Part shown: one piece after another, positions 7,803 through 16,130 of the stretch | Numbering within the stretch: position 1 is the first letter of the stretch | How the letters are laid out: each line of letters opens with the position of its first letter | Assembly (NCBI GenBank): GCA_017462125.1 | Contig: JAFTRQ010000151.1 | Location: 1-28,862 of the forward strand | Length of the DNA: 28,862 nt | DNA from: Clostridia bacterium | GTDB taxonomy: Bacteria > Bacillota_A > Clostridia > Oscillospirales > CAG-272 | Reading direction: 5' to 3' | Translations under genes and position numbers: made by a program | Notes under the pieces: model-generated | The model's input: only the letters and a program-made list of their open reading frames with translations | Database searches by the model: none | What the model was told of the DNA's origin: nothing

Positions 7803-8074
7803 GGGATTAAAATTTTGATTTTTGGGGATGTTTTACGTTACTTTCTCCAACAGCGGATGAAATCTGTCTCCAAGCGCTATGCGCTTGATCGACGCGCAAA
7901 TGCAAGCATTTGCTGTAACCAAAGAGCGTCGCTTAAGGAGGAGAGGGTCTGACGAGCAAAAAGCTAATCATCCTATTAACTGCACCTTTTTCGGGAAAGT
8001 TTTGAGGGGTGATAGGGGAACTTTTTCAAAAGTTTCCCTGTATCGCATTCTCGCGCATCCCACTAAATTGCAAT
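7803..8074. repeat. Inserted intergenic repeat region containing the 109-bp repeat (copy A)
   Basis: No gene is seen here. The core at 7838-7946 matches 28731-28839 at 108 of 109 positions; only GCGTCGC versus GCGCCGC differs. The core contains CAAGCGC-TAT-GCGCTTG and AAATGC-AA-GCATTT hairpins and ends in AAGGAGGAGAGG. To its right are a hairpin at 8015-8038 (GGGGAACTTTT/AAAAGTTTCCC) and an AAATTGCAATTT palindrome abutting the heparinase-like stop codon. The equivalent gap in the other cassette copy (11254-11272) lacks all of this, so about 270 bp was gained here or lost there. Confidence 0.8.
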
Positions 8075-9931
8075 TTATTTACAGACCACAAGCTGATATG
8101 TCTGCTTTTCACCCGCTTTAAGAGGTGCTGTCAGCTTGATTCTGTAAAGCTGGTCGCAGTCCCAGCTTCCGGGGATCTTCTGCGCCTCGGGCCAGGAGCA
8201 ATCGGGAGAGTCGATCTCAAGCGTCAGCGAGGGATCGTAGTTGACAAGCTTGCCGTGGATAGTGAAGCTTCCCTTTTCAATATTCTGAGGCTCTGTGTTG
8301 CAGAGCAGATTGAAGGTGACCGAGCCGTCCTTCTTACTTATCAGCTCGTCGCAAACCACAGCTTTTCCGTCCTCGATTACCGCGCTTCTGATATACGACT
8401 CAATCGCCGCATCGGTGTGGTAAGCACCCGTTAGATCAAGGGTCAGCTTGCCTGTGCTTTCGTCAAACTGCACGTCCTTTGCCGCAAACTGTCTGCCGGG
8501 TCGCTGATTGATTCCGTTGATGGTGGGAAGATTATGATACTCCGATCTCATAGACCAGATGGTATATCTCTCTTGATTGAAGGTTCTTGCGGTGTAGGTA
8601 CCAACGCCCGCGTCGATGAAAATCGGATCACCGTCACAGAATATGACAAAGTTACCAACGTCAAGATGGTTGTGTGACGCTGAATTATGGTGGCCTTTAA
8701 GTGAGAGATAAAGACCCTTTTGTGTGTCCTCACTGTCTCGGCATATCGAGAGATCAAGGCTTGGGAAAAAGTCTTTTTTTGAGGGCTTGAAGCTATTGTT
8801 TTGGGGAATTTCTTCTGCTCCCAGCGCGCGGAAGGAGCGGTAAGCGAAAGAAAACTCTAATGCAGGAAGCCTGCCTCTGCCCGTATAGAAGGTCTCCCAG
8901 AATTCCTGCATCAGTGTAGAGCCTGAAAGCTTGCCCCAATCGTATCCCCAGGCAGTGGAAACACCGATTTTTGATGCCGCATCGGAGAAGTTCAAAAATC
9001 TGCCGTCGCAGATATAAGCCTTGGGGAAAAACTCGCCCATTTTGATCATCAGAGGATCACAGAAGGCGTTGATCTTACCTGCACTCATATCGTAAAGCAC
9101 GAGGCAGGCGTTATACAAAGCTCCACAAGCCGCACTCCAATATGCGGGTCCCTCGTCGCAAGCCGCGTCCTCGGCATAAATACTTGTGAATTTGTCAAGT
9201 CCCTCCAGCGCGATCTCTACGATCCTGCAACGTTCTGCCTGATCTTCTACAATAAACGCGCAGACGTTCAAAATATTGGATATCATCCAAGGACACCAGT
9301 TGTTGATCCACTTGAATTTTCCGTTGCCCATCCACGCCATCTCATCCGTATTATCCACAAACGGAGAAATGATACGGTCTTGCAGATTTTCAATGATGCG
9401 CTTGTTGATAAAGGGGGATACCTCGTCAAAACGATCTTTTAACAGATACCACACCCAAGAGATCAATGCCCCCGTATATCCTGCGCCAAGATCTGCATAA
9501 TTACGCTTCCCCTCGTAGGAATAAGGGATCGTGAAATCCTTATCGTTGGGGCACGGATTGAGGCAGGCGGGGAAAACCCATGTGCTTTCCTCCAGCATCA
9601 TCCAGACAAGGTCAAGAATCTTGTCGATAAATCTGCCCTGTCCCTCGTAAGCTTCCGCAACGGTCAGCTTGAACAGATCAACCCTGCGCTCGAAATAATG
9701 CTTTTCAAAGAACGCGCGGTCACCGGTCACGAAAAAAGCGTGGTAATCGGACAGTGTGATCAGATGATATTCTTTATTAAGCAGGGCTTCTGCCTGCGCG
9801 ATGATCTCGTCCTTATATCGGGGCGGAAAATACAAGCCCTGCTCCCTGTCGCAAAACAGCTTGAATTTTTCAATCGGTAATATGATCGATTTTATGTCAT
9901 AGTTTTTTTCTGCAAAAATTTTTCTTCCCAT
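8075..9931 (-). CDS. Heparinase II/III-like polysaccharide lyase family protein, copy 1
   Basis: This is a 618-residue protein of the heparinase II/III type. The N-terminal half is helix-rich and fits an alpha/alpha toroid; it contains INNWCPW (209-215) and CDEGPAYWSAACGALY (258-273), where this family has its catalytic Tyr region. The C-terminal beta domain (about 405-560) has the hallmark SHNHLDVGNF (419-428) and FIDAGVGTYT (438-447). In characterised relatives the histidine of this segment takes part in metal binding or catalysis at uronic-acid glycosidic bonds. No signal peptide is visible (MGRKIFAE), so it probably acts on imported oligosaccharides in the cytoplasm. AAAGGAGAG precedes the start, and the gene follows URO-D 2 by 30 nt in the same transcript. 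True substrate unknown; a non-lyase role cannot be excluded. Confidence 0.88.
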   Translation of the reverse strand: MGRKIFAEKNYDIKSIILPIEKFKLFCDREQGLYFPPRYKDEIIAQAEALLNKEYHLITLSDYHAFFVTGDRAFFEKHYFERRVDLFKLTVAEAYEGQGRFIDKILDLVWMMLEESTWVFPACLNPCPNDKDFTIPYSYEGKRNYADLGAGYTGALISWVWYLLKDRFDEVSPFINKRIIENLQDRIISPFVDNTDEMAWMGNGKFKWINNWCPWMISNILNVCAFIVEDQAERCRIVEIALEGLDKFTSIYAEDAACDEGPAYWSAACGALYNACLVLYDMSAGKINAFCDPLMIKMGEFFPKAYICDGRFLNFSDAASKIGVSTAWGYDWGKLSGSTLMQEFWETFYTGRGRLPALEFSFAYRSFRALGAEEIPQNNSFKPSKKDFFPSLDLSICRDSEDTQKGLYLSLKGHHNSASHNHLDVGNFVIFCDGDPIFIDAGVGTYTARTFNQERYTIWSMRSEYHNLPTINGINQRPGRQFAAKDVQFDESTGKLTLDLTGAYHTDAAIESYIRSAVIEDGKAVVCDELISKKDGSVTFNLLCNTEPQNIEKGSFTIHGKLVNYDPSLTLEIDSPDCSWPEAQKIPGSWDCDQLYRIKLTAPLKAGEKQTYQLVVCK

Positions 9932-9961
9932 AAGACTCTCCTTTTAAATCGGAATGTCAAA

Positions 9962-11083
9962 TCAAAACGCCATTCTCGCCCATCCCAAGCGTTTTCCGTC
10001 AAGGGCAGGAAGACCGAGAATTTCACGCGCGGTCTCTATATAATAGCGGTAATTTTCAATAGGAGTTCCGTTAGGAATACGGTGATCGAGGCCGAAGGCT
10101 GTTCCCTTGCGCATCTCGGGACGCAACTTGTATTCAAGCTCGTCTCTTATCTGCTCACGGGTGCCGCGAAGGACGTGCTTGTCAATGCCACCCTTGAACG
10201 CCAATTTATTTCCGTATTTTTCGCGAAGAGCGACGATGTCCATTCCTGCCGCAGGCTCTGCGGGCATGGTAACGTTAACTCCGCACTCCAACATAGCGTC
10301 GAGAATAGGATTGATATTTCCGTCGCTGTCCTGGCTGAACAGCTTCGTTCCCTTTGATGAGAGCATATCCCAAATACGTCTATAGTAAGGTAGCATATAT
10401 TCTCTGACCAAATTGGGACCGATCATAGGACCGCTCTTGCCTGCCATATCCTCGTGTACCGTCAGATTATCGATGGTGATAAGATCGCTTGCTCTGTCAA
10501 GCACCTTAAAGACGGTATCTGAGATTGTGCCCAAGATGTCTTCAAGAAGCTCGGGATCCTCGTAATACGCGATACAGAGGTTTTCCTCGCCCATCAGCTC
10601 GCGAAGCTCGTCAAATCCGCCGGGAATAGCCGCAAGCACAAGGTGATTCTCTGTTTTTTGGAGCTTTTTCGCTCTTTCCAAGGCCTCGTAATCAATTCTT
10701 TCCTCGCAAAACTCGTATAGCGGCTTGATTTTTAACCAGCTATCCATGTCGGTTACGGGATAATCAAGAGGCAGAGGAAGGGTAGCTTTTCCCTTGCAAA
10801 GCTTAACGGTTCTGCCAAGATGGTCGGTGGATATGGTGTGAATGGGCGTGTCCTCAATAATTCTCGGCTTCATTCCGCCAAAGACACCTGTATTACATCC
10901 GCAGGATGTTACGGGAACGTAATCAAAATCAAAAGCAGTCAAGGCGATCTCATCGTTTGTCGCTCCTTGGACGCGCCACTCATCCTCAAGACCAATCAAA
11001 GGACCGAAAAGCTCAGTCAACATTGCTCTGTCGGAATCTCCAAATGTCATATGCTCAATATATTCTTCTCTTGCCCATTTCAT
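9962..11083 (-). CDS. URO-D-superfamily protein, copy 2
   Basis: This 373-residue protein has the same length as copy 1, with identical HEDMAGKSGPMIGP and FSQDSDGN segments. The differences cluster at residues 100-150 and near the C-terminus, while the putative active-site loops are unchanged, which argues that both copies are functional and act on closely similar substrates. The ribosome site is GGAGG. It has its own perfect promoter and a terminator upstream, so transcription starts afresh here and continues into the heparinase-like gene 30 nt downstream. That coupling suggests the two proteins act in one pathway. I infer a catabolic or modifying step on a sugar or its substituent; neither a decarboxylase nor a methyltransferase role is demonstrated. 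Confidence 0.86.
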   Translation of the reverse strand: MKWAREEYIEHMTFGDSDRAMLTELFGPLIGLEDEWRVQGATNDEIALTAFDFDYVPVTSCGCNTGVFGGMKPRIIEDTPIHTISTDHLGRTVKLCKGKATLPLPLDYPVTDMDSWLKIKPLYEFCEERIDYEALERAKKLQKTENHLVLAAIPGGFDELRELMGEENLCIAYYEDPELLEDILGTISDTVFKVLDRASDLITIDNLTVHEDMAGKSGPMIGPNLVREYMLPYYRRIWDMLSSKGTKLFSQDSDGNINPILDAMLECGVNVTMPAEPAAGMDIVALREKYGNKLAFKGGIDKHVLRGTREQIRDELEYKLRPEMRKGTAFGLDHRIPNGTPIENYRYYIETAREILGLPALDGKRLGWARMAF

Positions 11084-11117
11084 TTAAGAATACCTCCAAG
11101 GACGTGTTATTGATACT

Positions 11118-11146
11118 ATTATACCTTTAAAAACAGAGATTGTCAA
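11118..11146 (-). promoter_or_regulatory. Sigma-70-type promoter of the URO-D 2/heparinase 1 operon
   Basis: TTGACA (minus strand, 11141-11146) and TATAAT (11118-11123) are spaced by 17 nt, identical in layout to the promoter at 7646-7674. The block from the -35 box through CCCAATTGACAATC is conserved between the two copies, while the spacer toward the start codon has drifted. Confidence 0.9.
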
Positions 11147-11225
11147 TTGGGTGAAGTTGCTTTTTGATTCGGTTGTTTGAAACCAAACCCTAAAATCATA
11201 AACCCTTCCCTTATTAGCAATAAAA

Positions 11226-11253
11226 ATGGGAGACCTGCCATTCGGGCCTCCCA
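11226..11253 (-). terminator. Terminator-like hairpin after heparinase-like gene 2
   Basis: ATGGGAGACC and GGGCCTCCCAT form an imperfect stem around TGCCATTC. The A-run at 11222-11226 supplies a U-run for leftward transcription. It lies about 20 nt past the stop codon of the gene at 11273-13129 and is homologous to the hairpin at 7752-7785. Confidence 0.7.
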
Positions 11254-11272
11254 TCTATTATTAATTTGATTT

Positions 11273-13129
11273 TTATCGGCAGACCTCAAGCTTATAGGTC
11301 TGTTTCTGACCCGCCTTAAGCGTTGCGGTCAGTTTGATTCTGTAAAGCTTATCGCAATTCCAGCTGCCGGGGATCTTTTGTGCCTCCACCCAAGTGCAAT
11401 CGGGAGAATCGACCTCAAGCGTCAGCGAGGGATCGTAATTGACAAGCTTGCTGTGAATCTTGAAGCAACCCTCGCCCACGATCTCGGGCTCTGTGTTGCA
11501 GAGAAGATTGAAGGTGACAGAGCCGTCCTTCTTGCTTGTCAGCGCGTCGCAAACCACAGCTTTTCCGTCTTCAATGACCGCGCTTCTGACATAGGAGGCA
11601 ATTCCTGCATCTGCGTGGTAAGCATTCGTCAGATCAAGGGTCAGCTTGCCCGTGCCTTCGTCAAACTGCGCATCCTTCGCCGCGTAAACTCTGCCAGGTC
11701 TTTGGTCAATGCCGTTGATCGTAGGAACGTTATGATATTCCGATCTCATAGACCAAATGGTGTATCTTTCACTGTTGAAGGTTCTCGCCGTGTAAGTACC
11801 AACGCCCGCGTCGATGAAAATGGGATTGCCGTCGCAGAAAATAACGAAGTTTCCGACGTCAAGGTGGTTGTGAGAAGCGGAATTGTGGTGACCCTTCAAG
11901 GATAGATAAAGACCCTTACTGCAATCCTCCTCATCTCGGCAGATCGAGAGATCGAGGCTGGGGAAATAATCCTTCAAGGATGCTTTGAAATTCGATCTTT
12001 CGGGAAGATCCTCCGCACCCATAGCGCGGAAAGAACGGTAAGGGAAGGAATGCTCTGCCCCTGCCGGCTTTCCTCTGCCCGTATAAAAGGTCTCCCAAAA
12101 CTCTTGCATCAGTGTGGAGCCCGAAAGCTTTCCCCAATCGTGACCCCAAGCGGTGCCCACGCCAAGCTTTGATGCCGCATCGGAGAAATTGAGGAATCTT
12201 CCGTCCGAGATATATGCCTTAGGGAAAAATTCGCCCATTTTGATCATCAGAGGATCGCGGAAGGCATTGATCTTACCCGCGCTCATATCGTAAAGCACAA
12301 GGCAGGCGTTATAGAGCGCGCCGCAAGCCGCTCCCCAATAAGAGGGACCCTCGTCACAAGCCGCGTCCTCGGCGTAAATGCCGGTAAACTTATCGAGACC
12401 TTCAAGAGCGATCTCAACAACTCTCTGTCGCAGAGCAAGATCGGAAACGGTGATGGCACAGACCGTCAGCACGTTGGAGATGATCCAAGGACACCAGTTA
12501 TTGATCCAGCGGAAGGTGCCGTTGCCCATCCAGGCGAGCGTATCGGTATGCTCGGTAAAGGGTACGATAATTCTGTCGTGGAGCTGTTCAAGCAGACGCT
12601 TATTGATGACGGGAGAGATCTTCTCAAAGTCATCGCGGCAAATGTACCATGCAAATGCAAGCACTGCACCTGTTGCACCCGCGAACAGGTCGATATAGTC
12701 TCTCTTGCCGTCATAAGCATAGGGCAGCTGATGTGTCATATCCGCGGGATTGGGATTGAGGTGCGCGGGGATGATCCAAGTGCTCTCCTCTATGATCATC
12801 CAAACCAGATCCATAATCTTGTCTGTAAATCTTCCTTCTTTTTCATAGGCCTCGGCAACGAGCAGCGTCATTAGATCGATTCTGCGCTCAAAGCACTTTC
12901 CCTCGTAGTGGGCTCTGTCACCGATACGGAAGCGGAGCAGATACTCACAGGCTGTTAAAACCTGATATTTTTTATCCAAAATGGCCTCAGCCTTTTCTAT
13001 AGACTGCGCCTTGTATTCCGGACGCAGCGAAAAGCCTTGCTCTCTGTCGCAAAAGAGCTTGAATTCTTCAATGGGCAATACCAATGAATTTACGTCATAA
13101 TTTGCCTCTGCAAAAATTTTTCTTCCCAT
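11273..13129 (-). CDS. Heparinase II/III-like polysaccharide lyase family protein, copy 2
   Basis: This protein has 618 residues, the same length as copy 1 and collinear with it throughout. It keeps INNWCPW, CDEGPSYWGAACGALY and SHNHLDVGNF. The greatest divergence from copy 1 is in the first 170 residues and around residues 355-385, and the C-terminal beta domain is nearly unchanged. There is no signal peptide, and the ribosome site is GGGAGA. It is the last gene of the gpsA-led leftward run, starting 46 nt after the GH43-like gene and followed by a terminator. The N-terminal differences may tune oligosaccharide binding while keeping the same chemistry; this is inference. Confidence 0.88.
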   Translation of the reverse strand: MGRKIFAEANYDVNSLVLPIEEFKLFCDREQGFSLRPEYKAQSIEKAEAILDKKYQVLTACEYLLRFRIGDRAHYEGKCFERRIDLMTLLVAEAYEKEGRFTDKIMDLVWMIIEESTWIIPAHLNPNPADMTHQLPYAYDGKRDYIDLFAGATGAVLAFAWYICRDDFEKISPVINKRLLEQLHDRIIVPFTEHTDTLAWMGNGTFRWINNWCPWIISNVLTVCAITVSDLALRQRVVEIALEGLDKFTGIYAEDAACDEGPSYWGAACGALYNACLVLYDMSAGKINAFRDPLMIKMGEFFPKAYISDGRFLNFSDAASKLGVGTAWGHDWGKLSGSTLMQEFWETFYTGRGKPAGAEHSFPYRSFRAMGAEDLPERSNFKASLKDYFPSLDLSICRDEEDCSKGLYLSLKGHHNSASHNHLDVGNFVIFCDGNPIFIDAGVGTYTARTFNSERYTIWSMRSEYHNVPTINGIDQRPGRVYAAKDAQFDEGTGKLTLDLTNAYHADAGIASYVRSAVIEDGKAVVCDALTSKKDGSVTFNLLCNTEPEIVGEGCFKIHSKLVNYDPSLTLEVDSPDCTWVEAQKIPGSWNCDKLYRIKLTATLKAGQKQTYKLEVCR

Positions 13130-13175
13130 ATTTATTCTCCCTTTTTCAGCGTTAAAGAACGTAAATTTTCAAAAA

Positions 13176-14240
13176 TCAGTCAAAATCCTCGATCCGCCAC
13201 TCGTCGTGCCAATCAAGATATGCCATTTCTCCGTCAAATCGGAAGGGCAACCAAACGTAATCTGCCTCGCAGGTGCGGGGCTTTTCGATGGAGGAGAGAA
13301 CCTTTTGCGCCGCTTCTCTTTCTTCCTTCGTGGAGTTGTAGCCGAAAATATCTGCATATGCCTTTTCGTAGGTCTCGTAAGGTACGTCCATACAATTGGG
13401 CATCCAACGGTCAGCGCAGGCGATATAAAGATCCTTTTTGCCGGGAACCTTGAAGACGCTGGACACTTGGCTGTGGAAGGAGGTGTGGCTCTCGTCGGTG
13501 GGGTGAGGGTCACCTAACACCGTGTAAGGGCCGTGCCAGCTGTCTGCGATCGCCAGCTCGGAGGGGTTAGGCATATAGCCCGTGGTTCCCGAGGTGATCA
13601 GATAGTGCTTACCCTGTCTTAAGAAGTGCGCGGTCGCCTCACGGACGTAGGGCGGATAGGGACGGGGAAAGTGGGTGGAATAATAGCCTGTCACGTCGGT
13701 GTAATCCTCGGTCAGATCCGCGCAGATCGTCTCGGAATGCACGCGCTCGAAATAGTAATACGCCTTGCCGTCGGGCGCTACCACAAGGTCAAAATCTCCC
13801 GCGCTCATATTCAAGGGATAGAGCCTTTCGCGGACGATGGTATAGGGGCCTAACAGGCTGTCGGCGGTGAGCACGGTCTCGCTCTGCGTTCCGCCCTTTT
13901 CCATGATCTTGAGCCAGCAAACGAACTTCTTCGTTTTTTTGTTATAGATGATATGGGGGCGATCCATCATAGACGAGGGATGGATCGAGGACGTGGGATC
14001 CTCGGTGTTTGGGGGAATGATCAGCCCCAGATCCTCCCAATTGTAGAGGTCGGTGGACTTGTAGCATCTGACACCCCAATGCCAGATGTTTTTGGCGGGG
14101 TCGGTAAACTCCTTGTTTTCGCCGTACCAATAGTAGGCTCCGTCAAGGTACATAACCGAGCCGCCGTGTGCTTGTATTCTCTTGCCCTCGGTGTCAAGCC
14201 ATACCTGACCGGGTCGGATGCAGTTATATCTGTTGCTCAT
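13176..14240 (-). CDS. GH43-like five-bladed beta-propeller glycoside hydrolase
   Basis: This 354-residue protein has the N-terminal wording of GH43-type propellers of the exo-galactanase-like branch: VWLDTEGKRIQAHGGSV, then YYWYGENKE (residues 13-44). Later blades show MDRPHIIYN (92-100), AGDFDLVVAPDGKAYYYFE (147-165) and REATAHFLRQGKHYLITSG (200-218), which contain candidate acidic catalytic residues. There is no signal peptide, so a cytoplasmic exo-acting enzyme is likely. Its ribosome site (AGAAAGG) is weaker than its neighbours'. It lies 15 nt after heparinase-like gene 3 and 46 nt before gene 2, so it is embedded in the same transcript and presumably removes a sugar from the same glycan. 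The linkage and sugar cannot be assigned; galactose or arabinose are the commonest for the fold. Confidence 0.82.
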   Translation of the reverse strand: MSNRYNCIRPGQVWLDTEGKRIQAHGGSVMYLDGAYYWYGENKEFTDPAKNIWHWGVRCYKSTDLYNWEDLGLIIPPNTEDPTSSIHPSSMMDRPHIIYNKKTKKFVCWLKIMEKGGTQSETVLTADSLLGPYTIVRERLYPLNMSAGDFDLVVAPDGKAYYYFERVHSETICADLTEDYTDVTGYYSTHFPRPYPPYVREATAHFLRQGKHYLITSGTTGYMPNPSELAIADSWHGPYTVLGDPHPTDESHTSFHSQVSSVFKVPGKKDLYIACADRWMPNCMDVPYETYEKAYADIFGYNSTKEEREAAQKVLSSIEKPRTCEADYVWLPFRFDGEMAYLDWHDEWRIEDFD

Positions 14241-14255
14241 TTTTTTGCCTTTCTG

Positions 14256-16115
14256 TTATTTGTTAACAATAAGCTTGAAGACGTATTTTTCTCCGGCTTT
14301 CAATGCGGTTTTTAGTCTTATTCTGTAAAATTTCTCGATTCTCCACTGCGAGGGCAGGGTTTGCGTTTCCTCCCAGGTGCAATCGGGATTATCAAAGGAA
14401 AATTCAAGAGAGGGGTCGAAATCTACAATTTTCCCGCAAACCTCCATCTTGCCTGCCGCCAAAAGCTTTGGCTCGCATACAGTCATCAGATTGAAGATGA
14501 TCTCGCCGTCCTTTTTGGAGGTGACGGCGTCGGTAACGATGGCCTTGCCGCTCTCGATCACCGCTTCTCTTCTGTAATTTTCAAGATTGGTGTCGGCGGG
14601 GTAAGCATCCGTCAGGTCGATGGAAAGTCCTCCTGTCTGCTCGTCGTAAACAGCGTCCTTTGAGGCATAGACCTTGCCCTTTTGCTGGAAAATGCCGTTT
14701 ATTGTGGGAATGTTATGATATTCTCCGCTCATCGACCAGATGGTATATCTGTCCTTGTCGAAGGTTCGTCTTGTGTAAGTGCCCACGCCTGCGTCGATAA
14801 AGACAGGCTGACCGTCGCAGAAAACGGTAAAATCACCCGTGTCGTTATGGTTATGGCTCAGCGCGTTATGTCCGCCCTTCAGCGAGAGATACAAGCCCTC
14901 CTCGGGGATCTCGCTCTCACGGCTGATCGCAAGATGGAGGCTCGGGAAATAGGACGTCAGCGCCGCCTTGAAATCGCGTCTCGCAAGATCGGACGCGCAG
15001 AGGTCGCGGTAATATCTCCAGCAAGAGTAGCTTGAGAACGTCACCTTGCCGAGGCTTTCGCTGATCTCGTTCTTGAACTCCCAGAAATTCATCATAAGGT
15101 CGCTTCCGCACATCTTGCCCCAATCGTATCCCCAAGGAAAGTCTATGCTGACGCTGGGATCCGCGTCGGAATAATTGAGAAAATGCCCGTTGGCAATATA
15201 CATTCTCGGAAAATATTCCGCCATGCTCTTCAGCAACACGTCCTCAAATGCGTTGATCTTGCCCGCGGTCATATCGTAAAGCACAAGACAGGCTTCGTAA
15301 AGCGCGCCGCCCGCGCCCTCCCAATATCCGGGGCCTTCATCGCAGGCACCGTCGGGAGAATAGATGTCGGTGAATTTGTCAAGCGCTTGCAAGGAAACCT
15401 CGACCACACGGTCACGGGTCTCCTTATCATCGATGACAAGGGCACAGGTGGTAAGCGTTTGCGCCACGATATGGGGGCACCAGTTGTTCATCCAGCTGTA
15501 GGGGCCGTTGCCCATCCAGGCGAGCTCTTCGATGTGATTGATAAAGGGATTGATCACTCTGTCGCGAAGGTTTTCGATGATCCTCTTGTTGATGACGGGA
15601 GAAATTTTATCAAATTCCTCGCGGAGCAGATACCAGGTAAAGGTCAAGGTAGCTCCCGTATTTCCAACGTAAAGGTCGGAATAATTGCGGGGTCCGTCGT
15701 AAGAATACGGCAGAGAGTGGGTTTTGTCGTTGGGGTTTGGATTGATATGAGCGGGCAGCACCCAAGTGCTTTCCTCAAGGATCATCCACACAAGGTCAAG
15801 TATCCTGTCAACGAATCTTCCCTGTCTTTCATATGCCTCTGCCAAGGTCAGCTGAATGAGATCGAGACGGCGGGGGTTGTACTGATTCTGATAGACCGCT
15901 CTGTTTCCCGTTCTTCTGTAAAGCACGAAATCGGTAGCGCTCAGAACGTCATACTTTTTGTCAAGCAGCTTTTCCGCTTCGGCGATCGCCACGTCTTTGT
16001 ATCTCGGATTCAGCGAAAATCCCTCCTCCCTGTCGGAGAAGATCCTGAAATCCTCGTAAGGGAGCACACACGCGGAGATATTATAATTCTTTTCTGCAAA
16101 AATCTTTCTTCCCAT
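14256..16115 (-). CDS. Heparinase II/III-like polysaccharide lyase family protein, copy 3 (divergent)
   Basis: This 619-residue protein is the most diverged of the three paralogues, yet shares the MGRKIFAE-NY start and the overall layout. It has MNNWCPH in place of INNWCPW, CDEGPGYWEGAGGALY, and SHNHNDTGDF, which is closer to the HNHND form usual in heparinase II/III proteins. FIDAGVGTYTRRTF is kept. There is no signal peptide; the ribosome site is GAGGTA, and the gene starts 15 nt after gpsA. Its divergence from copies 1 and 2, which resemble each other, indicates an older split and probably a different substrate or cleavage position. It is likely to act before or after them in one degradation path. 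Confidence 0.87.
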   Translation of the reverse strand: MGRKIFAEKNYNISACVLPYEDFRIFSDREEGFSLNPRYKDVAIAEAEKLLDKKYDVLSATDFVLYRRTGNRAVYQNQYNPRRLDLIQLTLAEAYERQGRFVDRILDLVWMILEESTWVLPAHINPNPNDKTHSLPYSYDGPRNYSDLYVGNTGATLTFTWYLLREEFDKISPVINKRIIENLRDRVINPFINHIEELAWMGNGPYSWMNNWCPHIVAQTLTTCALVIDDKETRDRVVEVSLQALDKFTDIYSPDGACDEGPGYWEGAGGALYEACLVLYDMTAGKINAFEDVLLKSMAEYFPRMYIANGHFLNYSDADPSVSIDFPWGYDWGKMCGSDLMMNFWEFKNEISESLGKVTFSSYSCWRYYRDLCASDLARRDFKAALTSYFPSLHLAISRESEIPEEGLYLSLKGGHNALSHNHNDTGDFTVFCDGQPVFIDAGVGTYTRRTFDKDRYTIWSMSGEYHNIPTINGIFQQKGKVYASKDAVYDEQTGGLSIDLTDAYPADTNLENYRREAVIESGKAIVTDAVTSKKDGEIIFNLMTVCEPKLLAAGKMEVCGKIVDFDPSLEFSFDNPDCTWEETQTLPSQWRIEKFYRIRLKTALKAGEKYVFKLIVNK

Positions 16116-16130
16116 AGCCTGTACCTCGGT

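Noticed and set aside
8075..16115. Naming the lyases as heparin or heparan-sulfate lyases
   Set aside because: The fold hallmark is shared by enzymes for several uronic-acid glycans, and there are no sulfatases nearby to suggest a sulfated glycosaminoglycan.
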